A stretch of DNA of 64,000 nt from Arthrobacter sp. Its GTDB lineage: Bacteria > Actinomycetota > Actinomycetes > Actinomycetales > Micrococcaceae. The notes beneath the pieces were generated by a model. It saw only the letters and a program-made list of their open reading frames with translations, ran no database searches and was not told the DNA's origin. Positions within the stretch are counted from its first letter, which is position 1; each line of letters begins with the position of its first letter. Shown here in pieces: positions 7,245-18,247 of this stretch. The DNA is taken from assembly GCF_031179985.1 (NCBI RefSeq), contig NZ_JAPSHJ010000009.1:62001-126000 (forward strand). The letters run 5' to 3'. The position numbers were made by a program, and so were the translations under genes.

Positions 7245-8553
7245 AGTGCGAACCCTGAAGGTAGCCCTGCTGGGCTGTGGCAACGTTGGGGCCCAGGTAG
7301 CGCGGATTCTCATTGAAGACGCCGAAGCCCTCGCCGCCCGTACCGGCGCGCGCCTGGAACTGTCCGGCATTGCGGTGCGCAACGTCAACGCAAAGCGCGA
7401 CGTCGAGCTTCCGCAGGAGCTCTTCACCACGGACGCGGACACCCTCGTCAAAGATGCCGATATGGTCATCGAGCTCATGGGCGGCATCGAACCGGCCAGG
7501 TCGCTGATCCTCACAGCCATCCAGAACGGCGCCTGTGTGGTGACGGGAAACAAGGCCCTCCTGGCCCAGGACGGTCCCACTCTCTACGAAGAAGCCGACA
7601 AGGCCGGCGTCCAGTTGTCCTACGAGGCAGCTGTGGCAGGGGCAATCCCCATCCTCCGCCCCATCCGGGACAGTCTCTCGGGAGACCGCATCACCCGCGT
7701 GCTCGGCATTGTCAACGGCACCACCAACTTCATCCTTGACCAGATGGACTCCACCGGCGCCCAGTTCTCGGATGCCCTGGCCGAGGCACAGAAGCTCGGC
7801 TATGCCGAAGCCGATCCCACAGCGGATGTCGAAGGGCACGACGCCGCCGCCAAGGCCGCCATCCTTGCCTCATTGTCGTTCCACACACGCTTTGCCCTCG
7901 AGAACGTACATTGTGAAGGAATCAGTAACGTCAGCGCTGCGGACATCGCGGCTGCGAAGGATGCCGGTTTCGTCATCAAGCTTCTGGCCATTGCTGAGAA
8001 ACTCACCGATGCCCACGGCGGGGAAGGCGTCTCCGTCAGGGTTCACCCCACACTTCTTCCGCGGGAGCACCCGCTGGCTGCCGTCCGGGGTGCCTTCAAT
8101 GCTGTTTTCATTGAAGCGGAAAACGCGGGCGAGCTGATGTTTTATGGTCAGGGAGCCGGCGGAACCCCCACCGCATCAGCAATTCTGGGAGACCTTATTT
8201 CTTCAGCCCGCCGCTTGGTCCTTGGCGGCCCTGGCCGCACGGAAACCACCACCGGCCACGTGCCGGCGCTCCCCATCGACGCCGCGCAAACCAGCTACTA
8301 CATCGGCCTGGACGTTGCAGACCAGCCCGGCGTGTTGGCAAAAATCGCACGCCTCTTCGCAGACCACGGCGTTTCCATCGAAATCATGCGACAGACAATC
8401 CACCGCGACGCCGATTCCAACGTGGAAACGGCCGAACTGAGGATAGTCACGCACCGCGCAAGCGAAGCTGCACTGGCAGCAACCGTCGAGGCCGTGAAAG
8501 GCCTCGACGTCATCAATTCCGTTACATCCGTACTGCGGGTAGAAGGAGTCTAA
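7237..8553 (+). CDS. hom: Homoserine dehydrogenase
   Basis: Reduces aspartate semialdehyde to homoserine with NAD(P)H, the branch point to threonine and methionine. The 438-residue protein has an N-terminal Rossmann motif LLGCGNVGAQVARIL, VTGNKALLAQ, the family signature around VNGTTNFILDQM and AEADPTADVEGHDAAAKAAIL with the catalytic Lys/Asp region. A C-terminal ACT domain (LDVADQPGVLAKIARLFADH) probably gives threonine feedback control. I chose ATG 7237 because GGGAG lies six bases upstream and the sequence MTEVRTLKVALLGCGNVG fits the family; a GTG at 7219 would add six residues. It overlaps lysA by eight bases. Confidence 0.95.
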   Translation: MTEVRTLKVALLGCGNVGAQVARILIEDAEALAARTGARLELSGIAVRNVNAKRDVELPQELFTTDADTLVKDADMVIELMGGIEPARSLILTAIQNGACVVTGNKALLAQDGPTLYEEADKAGVQLSYEAAVAGAIPILRPIRDSLSGDRITRVLGIVNGTTNFILDQMDSTGAQFSDALAEAQKLGYAEADPTADVEGHDAAAKAAILASLSFHTRFALENVHCEGISNVSAADIAAAKDAGFVIKLLAIAEKLTDAHGGEGVSVRVHPTLLPREHPLAAVRGAFNAVFIEAENAGELMFYGQGAGGTPTASAILGDLISSARRLVLGGPGRTETTTGHVPALPIDAAQTSYYIGLDVADQPGVLAKIARLFADHGVSIEIMRQTIHRDADSNVETAELRIVTHRASEAALAATVEAVKGLDVINSVTSVLRVEGV

Positions 8554-9660
8554 GTGGCTCACCAATGGCGCGGAGTAGTCCGCGAATACGCTGATCGTTT
8601 GCCTGTCACGGAAGCCACGAAGGTGATCTCCCTTGGTGAGGGCGGCACTCCGCTGGTCCACGCCCGGCAGCTGTCCGAACTTACCGGTTCCACCGTCTAC
8701 CTCAAGGTGGAAGGCATGAACCCGACAGGTTCCTTCAAGGACCGTGGCATGACCATGGCCATGACGGCAGCGGTCGCAGCCGGGGCCAAGGCAGTGGTGT
8801 GCGCATCCACTGGCAACACCTCTGCCTCCGCCGCGGCCTACGCAACTGCGGCAGGACTGAAGTGTGCAGTGCTGGTGCCCGAAGGCAAGATTTCGATGGG
8901 CAAGTTGAGCCAGGCCATCGCCCACGGGGCAACGCTGCTCCAGGTGGATGGCAACTTCGATGACTGCCTCGACATCGCCCGCAAGCTGGGTGACTCCTAC
9001 CCGGTTTTCCTGGTGAACTCCGTCAACCCCGCGAGGATCGAAGGCCAGAAGACCGGTGCTTTCGAAATCGTTGATGCACTCGGTGATGCCCCGGACTTCC
9101 ATGTACTTCCTGTAGGCAACGCCGGCAACATCAGTGCCTACTGGAAGGGCTATAAAGAGTATTCGGCGCCCTTTGAATCCTTGACTGCAGGTACGCTTCC
9201 GGCCGTATCCACCAAAACACCCGTGATGTGGGGTTTCCAGGCTGCCGGTGCAGCACCTTTTGTGGCCGGACATCCGATTACTGAACCAGACACGATTGCC
9301 ACGGCGATCAGGATCGGCAACCCGGCATCCTGGGATACTGCCGTAGCGGCCCGGGACGAGTCCGGCGGTGTGATTGAAGCCGTCACCGATGAGGAAATCC
9401 TGGATGCGCACCGCTGGCTGTCCGCCCGCGAAGGCGTCTTTGTGGAACCGGGTTCAGCAGCCGGTGTTGCAGGCCTGATCAAGAAGCACGCCGCGGGCCA
9501 GGTTCCCACCGGCAAGACCATCGTGATCACCGTTACCGGTCATGGCCTCAAGGATCCCCAGTGGGCGCTCAGGACCGAGGACGGCAGCGACGTGCAGCCC
9601 GTCAAGGTTTCCAACGACGTCGTGACTGTCGCTTCTGAACTGGGACTGGAAGAAAAGTAG
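8554..9660 (+). CDS. thrC: Threonine synthase
   Basis: PLP enzyme making threonine from O-phosphohomoserine. 368 residues, the short class typical of actinobacteria. The PLP lysine is in [15 protein letters not shown] (about residue 60), the phosphate-binding loop in [14 protein letters not shown], and [14 protein letters not shown] is the substrate-binding stretch. GTG start directly after the hom stop with no gap, so translation is probably coupled. Middle gene of the hom-thrC-thrB operon. Confidence 0.96.
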   Translation: MAHQWRGVVREYADRLPVTEATKVISLGEGGTPLVHARQLSELTGSTVYLKVEGMNPTGSFKDRGMTMAMTAAVAAGAKAVVCASTGNTSASAAAYATAAGLKCAVLVPEGKISMGKLSQAIAHGATLLQVDGNFDDCLDIARKLGDSYPVFLVNSVNPARIEGQKTGAFEIVDALGDAPDFHVLPVGNAGNISAYWKGYKEYSAPFESLTAGTLPAVSTKTPVMWGFQAAGAAPFVAGHPITEPDTIATAIRIGNPASWDTAVAARDESGGVIEAVTDEEILDAHRWLSAREGVFVEPGSAAGVAGLIKKHAAGQVPTGKTIVITVTGHGLKDPQWALRTEDGSDVQPVKVSNDVVTVASELGLEEK

Positions 9661-9662
9661 CG

Positions 9663-10637
9663 TTGGAAACGATGCTTAGGGCAGACGCGGAATCGCCCGC
9701 CATTGCTGCCGGACAGCAGGTGACTGTCCGGGTCCCTGCCACCAGCGCTAATCTGGGACCCGGTTACGACAGCCTGGGTTTGGCTCTGTCCTTGTATGAC
9801 ACTCTCACCGTGGAGACTCTGGACACCGGCGAACTTCTCTTCGAATTGGCGGGCGAGGGCTCTGAAACCCTTCCCCGTGACGCGAGCCACCTTGTGGTCA
9901 AGGCCATCACTGCCGCTCTCGCACGTCTGGGCTTTCGTCATTCCGGTCTAAGGATCATCGCCAATAACGTCAATCCCCACGGCCGCGGACTGGGCTCATC
10001 GGCCTGCGCGGTGGTTGCTGCCGTTGTTGCAGCCAACGCCCTCGTACCGGCGCCTTCGCAGCGGGACCGGGAGTGGATTCTTCAGGTCACCAGTGAGATG
10101 GAAGGCCATCCGGACAACGTCGCTCCTGCCCTTTTCGGCGGACTGGCGTTGTCCTGGCAGGACAGTGACAAGTACAGCAGCACCTGCGCCGAGGTGTCGC
10201 CGCAGGTGGTGCCCATCGTCGCCGTGCCGGACTACGAGCTCTCGACCGAGGCTGCGCGGGCGTTGCTTCCTGCCTCGATCGGGCATCACGCGGCCGCGAT
10301 GAACTCGGGGAGGGCGGCCTTGTTGATCCACGCCCTCACGCAGAAGCCGGAATTCCTGCTGGCAGGGACTGAGGATTACCTGCATCAGAGCTATCGGGCC
10401 GAGGCAATGCGCCCCAGCGCTGGATTGCTTGGCGCCCTCCGGGCAGCAGGTCACGCCGCAGTTGTCTCCGGTGCAGGACCCACGGTTCTGGTCCTGGCCA
10501 ACGGGGAAGAAGAAGCCGGCGCCACCCTGGAATTCATCACGAGCTACACGTCGGAGAACACGCCGGATGTCGCCTGGCGTGTGATGAAGCTGGCTGTGGA
10601 CGTCGAAGGTGCTAAAGTGGACTTGCACCGGCGGTAA
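9663..10637 (+). CDS. thrB: Homoserine kinase
   Basis: GHMP-family kinase that phosphorylates homoserine, the substrate supply for ThrC. The 324-residue product shows the first GHMP motif VRVPATSANLGPGYDSLG, the ATP-binding glycine loop PHGRGLGSSACAVVAA around residue 103, and the third motif VVSGAGPTVLVL near residue 265. The order thrC-thrB is that of actinobacteria. The start is uncertain: TTG 9663 has GGAAG about ten bases upstream, while ATG 9672 nine bases later has GGA at four bases; both precede the conserved core. Confidence 0.95.
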   Translation: METMLRADAESPAIAAGQQVTVRVPATSANLGPGYDSLGLALSLYDTLTVETLDTGELLFELAGEGSETLPRDASHLVVKAITAALARLGFRHSGLRIIANNVNPHGRGLGSSACAVVAAVVAANALVPAPSQRDREWILQVTSEMEGHPDNVAPALFGGLALSWQDSDKYSSTCAEVSPQVVPIVAVPDYELSTEAARALLPASIGHHAAAMNSGRAALLIHALTQKPEFLLAGTEDYLHQSYRAEAMRPSAGLLGALRAAGHAAVVSGAGPTVLVLANGEEEAGATLEFITSYTSENTPDVAWRVMKLAVDVEGAKVDLHRR

Positions 10638-10975
10638 TTCCGCAGGCAGTAAGCAGGCGGTAAGCAGGCAGTCAGGGACACCCGATGTTGGCCATGTTGC
10701 CTGTCTCGCATCTGCTGCTCCGATCTTTTACTGCGCTATATTTTCCGGTGCCACCTGCTTTTGGTCTGTAGCAGGAATCTGCAGGACATCTCTGCACCCC
10801 TGACCAGTCCTTCGTTCCGCATATCCGGAACATTCCAGGTGAATCAGTATCCGGCCCTGCTGGCCGAAATCCATCCGGCAAGGCCGAAATCCCGGCTGCA
10901 GATCTGAACTGCAGCCCAGATCAATCATCGCGTCCAGCTCCCAGTCTGGACGCCGTCGAGGGGGAAGGATCCTTC
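10638..10975 (+). other. 338-bp rho leader / thrB-rho intergenic region
   Basis: No gene seen. It begins with 11-bp tandem repeats and contains an AT-rich patch TTTTACTGCGCTATATTTTC (10726-10745) that could supply a -10 (TATATT), although no good -35 lies at 16-18 bases. A long untranslated leader ahead of rho would fit autogenous attenuation of rho, which is known in E. coli, but I see no decisive structure here. Confidence 0.4.
10642..10674 (+). repeat. Three 11-bp tandem repeats after thrB
   Basis: GCAGGCAGTAA, GCAGGCGGTAA and GCAGGCAGTCA follow one another immediately after the thrB stop, and the last codons of thrB (GGCGGTAA) look like a fourth degenerate copy. No function is evident. 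Confidence 0.7.
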
Positions 10976-13168
<2,193 letters not shown>

Positions 13169-13178
13169 CTAGGTTTAC

Positions 13179-13294
13179 GCCGCTCAAAACATGCCGGCCC
13201 CGCCCCTACGCCGGGTGGCTAACGATCTGCGATCGTCAGCCACCCGGCTTCGGCAGGCCCGAAGCCACTCCCTGGCCGGCATATTTTGAGCGGC
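13179..13294 (+). repeat. Nested inverted repeats between rho and prfA
   Basis: An outer pair of 21-base arms (13179-13199 and 13274-13294, 20 of 21 matching) encloses an 18-bp hairpin with a three-base TGC loop (13210-13227 / 13231-13248, 17 of 18 matching) and a smaller CTTCGG/CCGAAG hairpin (13248-13264). The RNA would form a branched, cloverleaf-like structure. The 3' side is followed by TTCTCTGTTT, a poor U tract, so it may terminate rho only partially or act as a processing or stability element before prfA. Confidence 0.85.
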
Positions 13295-13359
13295 TTCTCT
13301 GTTTGCCCACCTTCGCTTTCGTGTTATTAGACTTGGAAAAGTCGAAAGAGGTTTTGAGA

Positions 13360-14433
13360 ATGTTTGAGTCCGTACAGGGCCTGTTGGATGAGCATGATGC
13401 TATTCAGGCGCAGCTGGGCGATCCTGCTGTTTATGCTGACCCGCGGCTGGCACGGAAGCTGGGGCGGCGGTCTGCCCAGCTGAACGGCATTGTTGAGGCT
13501 TACCAGCGTTGGCACTCCATCCAGGACGATCTGGCTGCTGCGAAGGAAATGGCTGGAGAGGATCCTGAGTTCGCGGCTGAGGTGCCTCAGCTTGAGGAAG
13601 CCCTGGAATCGGCGGCGGCTAATTTGCGCAGGCTGCTCATTCCCAGGGATCCTGACGATGCCCGCAACGTCATCCTCGAGGTCAAGGGTGGTGAAGGTGG
13701 CGATGAAGCCGCCCTGTTTGCCGGTGACCTGCTCCGGATGTACATGCGCTATGCCGAATCCCGTGGCTGGAAGACAGAGCTCATTTCGGCCACGGAATCG
13801 GATCTTGGCGGCTACAAGGATGTCCAGATGGCGGTCAAGGGCAACTCCAACGATCCTGCCGAAGGCGTGTATGCCAGGCTCAAGTTCGAGGGCGGCGTCC
13901 ACCGGGTTCAGCGCGTTCCCGTGACCGAGTCCCAGGGCCGCATCCATACGTCCGCTGCCGGTGTCCTGGTACTGCCTGAAGTTGACGAGCCCGAAGAGCT
14001 GGAGATCAGCCCGAACGACCTCAAGATCGATGTTTACCGGTCTTCAGGCCCGGGCGGACAGTCCGTTAACACGACGGACTCCGCTGTTCGCCTCACCCAC
14101 CTGCCTACGGGAATCGTGGTGGCTATGCAGAACGAGAAATCGCAGCTGCAGAACCGTGAAGCCGGCATGCGTGTCCTCCGTGCCCGCATCCTGGCGCATC
14201 AGCAGGAACAGATTGATGCAGAAAATTCCGCCCAGCGGAAGTCGCAGATCCGCACCATGGACCGCTCCGAGCGCATCCGTACCTATAACTATCCCGAGAA
14301 CCGGATTGCGGATCATCGCACCGGGTATAAGGCGTACAACCTGGATCAGGTGATGAACGGCGATTTGGAGCCGGTCATCCAGTCGGCCATTGAGATGGAC
14401 GAACAGGCACGCCTCGACGCTATCGGGGAATAA
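13360..14433 (+). CDS. prfA: Peptide chain release factor 1
   Basis: Class I release factor reading UAA and UAG. 357 residues, the normal length. The GGQ motif is in [18 protein letters not shown] near residue 230, the family motif [21 protein letters not shown] precedes it, and the C-terminus contains [17 protein letters not shown] start at ATG 13360 because [19 protein letters not shown] aligns with known RF1 starts and AAAGAGG lies nine bases upstream; a start at 13303 would read through the base of the preceding hairpin region. Confidence 0.96.
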   Translation: MFESVQGLLDEHDAIQAQLGDPAVYADPRLARKLGRRSAQLNGIVEAYQRWHSIQDDLAAAKEMAGEDPEFAAEVPQLEEALESAAANLRRLLIPRDPDDARNVILEVKGGEGGDEAALFAGDLLRMYMRYAESRGWKTELISATESDLGGYKDVQMAVKGNSNDPAEGVYARLKFEGGVHRVQRVPVTESQGRIHTSAAGVLVLPEVDEPEELEISPNDLKIDVYRSSGPGGQSVNTTDSAVRLTHLPTGIVVAMQNEKSQLQNREAGMRVLRARILAHQQEQIDAENSAQRKSQIRTMDRSERIRTYNYPENRIADHRTGYKAYNLDQVMNGDLEPVIQSAIEMDEQARLDAIGE

Positions 14434-14434
14434 C

Positions 14435-15331
14435 TTGCGCGAGGTCCCGGTGCCGATGGGCCCGGACATGTCCCTCTCGGAAGCCGTCCGTGAAGCGACG
14501 GCAATTCTGGCTGCAGCGGGCGTTCCCAGCCCCCGCGTGGATGCCGAGTTGCTGGCTGAGCACCTGCTTGATGTGGGGCTGGGACGGCTTCGCGCCATGC
14601 TGCTGGGCGATTCCCGGGCCCCTGAGGGGTATGCCGCGCTGGTAGCCGAGCGCGCGCAGCGTGTTCCGCTCCAGCACATCACCGGCGTTGCACATTTCCG
14701 CTACCTCCAGCTCGCTGTCGGGCCGGGAGTCTTTGTCCCCCGCCCTGAAACGGAATCGGTGGTTCAGTTGGTGATCGACCGCCTTCAGGGGATCGAGCGG
14801 CCCAAGGTGGTTGATCTGGGCACAGGTTCCGGCGCAATTGCCGGATCGATTGCCCACGAAGTCCCGGGCGCTGAAGTTGTTGCCGTCGAATTCAGCGAGT
14901 TCGCGCACGCCTGGGCGCAGAAGAATCTTGCCCCGCTTGGTGTTGAGCTCGTCAGGGGAGACCTGCGGGATGCCCTGCCGGATCGCAGCGGAACGTTCGA
15001 CGTCGTCGTCTCCAACCCGCCGTACATCCCCTCGGAAGCCATCCCGAACGAACCTGAAGTAGCCCTTCATGATCCGCCGGAGGCACTGTACGGCGGGGGA
15101 GCAGACGGCATGGAACTTCCGACGGCGGCCGCTGCCTCTGCCGCACGGCTTTTGGCTCCGGGCGGATACTTTGTCATGGAGCATGCAGAGATCCAATCCG
15201 GTTGGATCGCCACCATGCTGAAAAGGACCGGGCTCTGGTCAGAGATCACAGCCCACCGTGACCTTAACGGCAAGGAAAGGGCTACGAGCGCAGTCCTGGC
15301 GGAATCGCAGCCGCCGCTGATGAAAGAATAG
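14435..15331 (+). CDS. prmC: Protein-(glutamine-N5) methyltransferase, release factor-specific
   Basis: Methylates the glutamine of the GGQ motif in release factors, so its place directly after prfA makes functional sense. About 298 residues. N-terminal helical domain (SLSEAVREATAILAAAGV...DAELLAEHLLDV), then a SAM-binding motif VVDLGTGSGAIAGSIA around residue 130 and the substrate glutamine-binding VVSNPPYIPSEA near residue 200. Start uncertain: TTG 14435 has GGGGA five bases upstream, ATG 14456 has GAGG eleven bases upstream, and ATG 14468 begins the conserved region. All are in frame. Confidence 0.93.
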   Translation: MREVPVPMGPDMSLSEAVREATAILAAAGVPSPRVDAELLAEHLLDVGLGRLRAMLLGDSRAPEGYAALVAERAQRVPLQHITGVAHFRYLQLAVGPGVFVPRPETESVVQLVIDRLQGIERPKVVDLGTGSGAIAGSIAHEVPGAEVVAVEFSEFAHAWAQKNLAPLGVELVRGDLRDALPDRSGTFDVVVSNPPYIPSEAIPNEPEVALHDPPEALYGGGADGMELPTAAAASAARLLAPGGYFVMEHAEIQSGWIATMLKRTGLWSEITAHRDLNGKERATSAVLAESQPPLMKE

Positions 15332-15335
15332 GGCC

Positions 15336-16274
15336 GTGACCACAACCTACAACTGCACCGCATCTACTGAGCGCTACGAAGGACTGCAGCACGCCCAGCG
15401 TGCGATCCGGGAGAACAAATGCGTGGTGCTGCCCACTGACACCGTTTACGGGATTGCGGCTGATGCCTTTTCGCCGCAGGCCGTGACCATGCTCCTCGTA
15501 TCCAAGGGCCGCGGCCGGCAGATGCCCCCGCCCGTCCTTATCCCCCGGCTCAACGCCCTGGACGGCCTGGCAACGGATGTTCCCGCCGAGGCACGGAAGC
15601 TGGCCGAGGCGTTCTGGCCCGGAGGGCTAACGTTGATCCTCCATGCCCAGCCGTCGCTTGACTGGGATCTCGGAGACACCAAAGGCACCGTGGCGCTGCG
15701 GATTCCCGCGGATGAACTTGCCAGGGATCTGCTTAACCTGACCGGGCCCTTGGCGGTGTCGTCGGCGAACAGGACCGGCCAGCCTGCAGCCCGCACAGCC
15801 GGAGAGGCGCGGGAGCAGTTGGCGGAGTCAGTAGAGGTCTACCTCGAGGACGGCCTTCGCCCTGAGGGAGCGTCCGACGCCGTGCCGTCCACGATCGTTG
15901 ATGCAACGTCGCTGCCGCTGCGGGTGGTGCGGGACGGAGCCGTCAGTCTGGAGCGGTTGCGCGAGGTTGTGCCCGGAGTCCTGGGTTTGGGGGAGGAAGC
16001 CCCGGAACAGGAGGCTCCTGAGGCAGAGACGCCTGGGTCGGAGTCACCTGCAGCGGAGGCTCCGCAGCTTGCGAGCCCTGAGATTCCTGAAGCGGAGGCG
16101 CCTGGGACGGAGTCGCCTGAAGGCGGGCCGTCCGAAGCGGAGGCCACCCCTGAGACCGAAACTGTAGCAGCAGAAGACCCTGAAACTGCGAGTCCGGAAG
16201 CCACCCGAAAGACTGAGTCCGAACCGGCAGGGAAGCAGGGGAGCGCGCCGCCAAGCGGACGCGACGACCGATGA
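15336..16274 (+). CDS. tsaC: L-threonylcarbamoyladenylate synthase with acidic C-terminal tail
   Basis: Sua5/YrdC/YwlC family enzyme that makes threonylcarbamoyl-AMP for the t6A37 modification of ANN-decoding tRNAs. Residues about 1-215 are the catalytic domain, with VVLPTDTVYGIAADAFS, the KGRGRQMPPPVLI nucleotide-binding stretch, FWPGGLTLIL and PLAVSSANRTGQPAART. From about residue 218 to the end (312) the protein is a Glu/Pro/Ala/Ser-rich repetitive tail (units such as EAPEAETPGSESPAAEAP) that is no part of the YrdC fold and not the classical Sua5 domain. GTG start four bases after the prmC stop. Confidence 0.92.
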   Translation: MTTTYNCTASTERYEGLQHAQRAIRENKCVVLPTDTVYGIAADAFSPQAVTMLLVSKGRGRQMPPPVLIPRLNALDGLATDVPAEARKLAEAFWPGGLTLILHAQPSLDWDLGDTKGTVALRIPADELARDLLNLTGPLAVSSANRTGQPAARTAGEAREQLAESVEVYLEDGLRPEGASDAVPSTIVDATSLPLRVVRDGAVSLERLREVVPGVLGLGEEAPEQEAPEAETPGSESPAAEAPQLASPEIPEAEAPGTESPEGGPSEAEATPETETVAAEDPETASPEATRKTESEPAGKQGSAPPSGRDDR

Positions 16275-17041
16275 ACCTTGTCCGCGAGCAGATCCCGGTG
16301 CTGGGCGTTGACGCTACCCCGCTGACCGTCGGTGAGCTGATTGACGTCCTTGCCGCCTTCATCGACGACGGAACAACCCGGACCGTCGTCGGGCACAATC
16401 TGCACAGCGTCACGCTGACGCTTTCTGACTCCTGGTTCCGGGAGCTGTACGAGCGCAGCGATGTGGTGCTCCTGGACGGTGCTCCGCTCCTTTGGCTGTG
16501 GGGCAGAGGCCGGAAACCGCGTCCGGAGTCCGACGCCTCCCTTATGGCTTACCGGCTGGGCTCCACCGACTGGATTCCTGCACTGGGGACTGTTCCCGGG
16601 CTGGAACGCATTGCGGTACTGGGGGCAGGGCAGCAGGCCAACGATGGTGCAGTCGCCAGGCTCAAGACCCTTATTCCCGGTGCAAAGGTGGTTGGCATGC
16701 CCGGGGAGGCGTGGAACACCGCCAAAGAGGACGACGCCGTCGCCTGGCTTCAGGCGTTCCGGCCGCAAATGGTTCTTGTGGGCCTGGGGATGCCGTTGCA
16801 GGAGGCAGTGCTGCAACGCACCCTGGAGGCCTTGCCGCCGGCCGTGTACTGCACTGTGGGCGGAGCCATTGAACAGTTGGCCGGTATCCAGAGGCTCGCG
16901 CCGCGGTGGCTTGGCCGGATGGGCCTGGAGTGGGCGTGGCGGCTGATGCTCCACCCCCGTCGTGTGGCTTACCGGGTCTTCGGTGAACCCTGGGTGCTGC
17001 TGGCGCTTCTTCTCCGCCGGAGGCTGGGCCTCCGGCGTTAA
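16271..17041 (+). CDS. WecG/TagA/CpsF family glycosyltransferase
   Basis: Predicted cytoplasmic, membrane-associated transferase that adds N-acetylmannosamine or a related sugar to an undecaprenyl-PP-linked first sugar. 256 residues. Landmarks: VVGHNLHSVTLTLSD, DVVLLDGAPLLWLW (Asp near residue 70), MVLVGLGMPLQEAVL and the C-terminal signature VGGAIEQLAG...GLEWAWRLMLHPRRVAYR. The start overlaps the tsaC stop (ATGA). A WecA-type phosphoglycosyltransferase lies about 1.2 kb downstream, so the two may act in one glycopolymer pathway, for example a teichoic-acid-like cell-wall polymer. The sugar is not predictable from sequence. Confidence 0.85.
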   Translation: MNLVREQIPVLGVDATPLTVGELIDVLAAFIDDGTTRTVVGHNLHSVTLTLSDSWFRELYERSDVVLLDGAPLLWLWGRGRKPRPESDASLMAYRLGSTDWIPALGTVPGLERIAVLGAGQQANDGAVARLKTLIPGAKVVGMPGEAWNTAKEDDAVAWLQAFRPQMVLVGLGMPLQEAVLQRTLEALPPAVYCTVGGAIEQLAGIQRLAPRWLGRMGLEWAWRLMLHPRRVAYRVFGEPWVLLALLLRRRLGLRR

Positions 17042-17058
17042 AGGCTCTGTGCCTGCGG

Positions 17059-17955
17059 CTAGAAGTTCTGATCCTCCAGCCTGGCGAATCCCTTGGCACG
17101 CAAGCCCATGGAGAACGCACGGAACCAGTCCCTCAGACCCCGGAGGTCACCCCGGCTCAGGAAATAGCCCAGGTAGCCGCCGACGTCGGCAACGAGGGAC
17201 TTAACCCTGAAGTACCGCCTGATGAGGTAGCCGCGGTTGCGGTAGTAGTAGTAGCGCTTGAAAGCGCCCTCGGGAACGATGACGTGCCAGCGGGGGCCAA
17301 AGACATGCTGCGTCTCAGAAAACGCATGCGGGTGAGTGATGCTTGCTGTTGTTACGGTGCCGAAGCGGATCCCGGCTTTTCGCAGCCTGATGGTGAAATC
17401 CACCTCGTCACCGCGAATGAACAGTCTGATATCGGGCAGCCCGACCTTGAAGAACACGTCCGAGCGGATCAAGGCACCGTTGAAAAAGTGTCCGTCATTC
17501 GGGATGAAGCCGATCTTTTCAACTTCAGCGCGGCTGTGGGTCACCTTGCCGTCGAGGCGGAAGAAAAAGGAGAGCCAGTCCGGCTCACCCGGAGCCATCA
17601 CCAGCGGGACCACGGCTTCGAGGTCACGTGACTCTGCCTCCTGGATCAGCGTGGCGAGGCATTCGGCGTCGCCCGGCTCGGCGTCGTCGTCCATCATCCA
17701 GATCCAGCGGGCACCGCTGGCCATGGCCTTCAGTACCGCGAGGGAAAATCCACCGGCGCCGCCAAGGTTGGCCTCTGAGCGGATGTAATCAACGTTTTTA
17801 TGCGACTCGGCTACGCCCCTGGCCGGTACCGTGCCGCTGTCAACAAGGCAGATGCTCTTGACCGGTGCGGTCTGGCTGTTGATCGCGTTCAGAAGTACTG
17901 CGAGTTCCCCGGGTCGGTCAAACGTTACTGCGGCTACTGCAACCGACGAGGGCAT
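17059..17955 (-). CDS. GT2 family glycosyltransferase
   Basis: 298-residue inverting glycosyltransferase with a GT-A fold. N-terminal VAVAAVTFDRPGELAVLL, then EANLGGAGGFSLAV and the metal-binding WMMDDDAEPGD near residue 90; FIRGDEVDFTIRLRKAG (about residue 195) is the catalytic base region. The pattern resembles rhamnosyl- and galactofuranosyltransferases of actinobacterial cell walls, but the sugar is not certain. No signal peptide. ATG start with GAAAGGAAA upstream. It is the only minus-strand gene in this stretch and lies between the WecG-like and WecA-like genes, which supports a shared role in glycopolymer assembly. Confidence 0.85.
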   Translation of the reverse strand: MPSSVAVAAVTFDRPGELAVLLNAINSQTAPVKSICLVDSGTVPARGVAESHKNVDYIRSEANLGGAGGFSLAVLKAMASGARWIWMMDDDAEPGDAECLATLIQEAESRDLEAVVPLVMAPGEPDWLSFFFRLDGKVTHSRAEVEKIGFIPNDGHFFNGALIRSDVFFKVGLPDIRLFIRGDEVDFTIRLRKAGIRFGTVTTASITHPHAFSETQHVFGPRWHVIVPEGAFKRYYYYRNRGYLIRRYFRVKSLVADVGGYLGYFLSRGDLRGLRDWFRAFSMGLRAKGFARLEDQNF

Positions 17956-18247
17956 CGCGGTTTCCTTTCGTCACGGCGTGGCGCTTAGGGCGTCACTCGG
18001 CCGTGTGACGCGAGCCATGCAGCCGTTGGCATTAGTATCTTGAATAGAGTCCACTGTATTACAGCCCTAAGTGGCATGACGCACCGCCTGCGCAGGCATG
18101 GCAACGGAGAACTTCCATTAATCAAGAATCAGACCTACATCCATTGAGCCCGCGAAACCCAGGATGCCCTGCTGTGGCGCGCCCTCGGGCCGTGGAGTCG
18201 TCATCGCCTGCGGACGCCCGCTTGGCGCTGCAGTCTGGAGCCGCCTC

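Noticed and set aside
8203..9411. A 400-codon open frame antisense to hom and thrC
   Set aside because: High-GC antisense frame; the plus-strand genes carry all family motifs, and this frame has none.
10638..10975. A small gene in the thrB-rho gap
   Set aside because: Short frames exist but lack a ribosome-binding site, codon bias and any known motif; the stretch reads better as a leader.
13179..13294. Nested repeats as a transposon end or a tRNA-like gene
   Set aside because: No transposase or target duplication nearby, and the three-hairpin fold lacks tRNA consensus (no T-loop TTCGA, no D-loop). Kept as an RNA structure instead.
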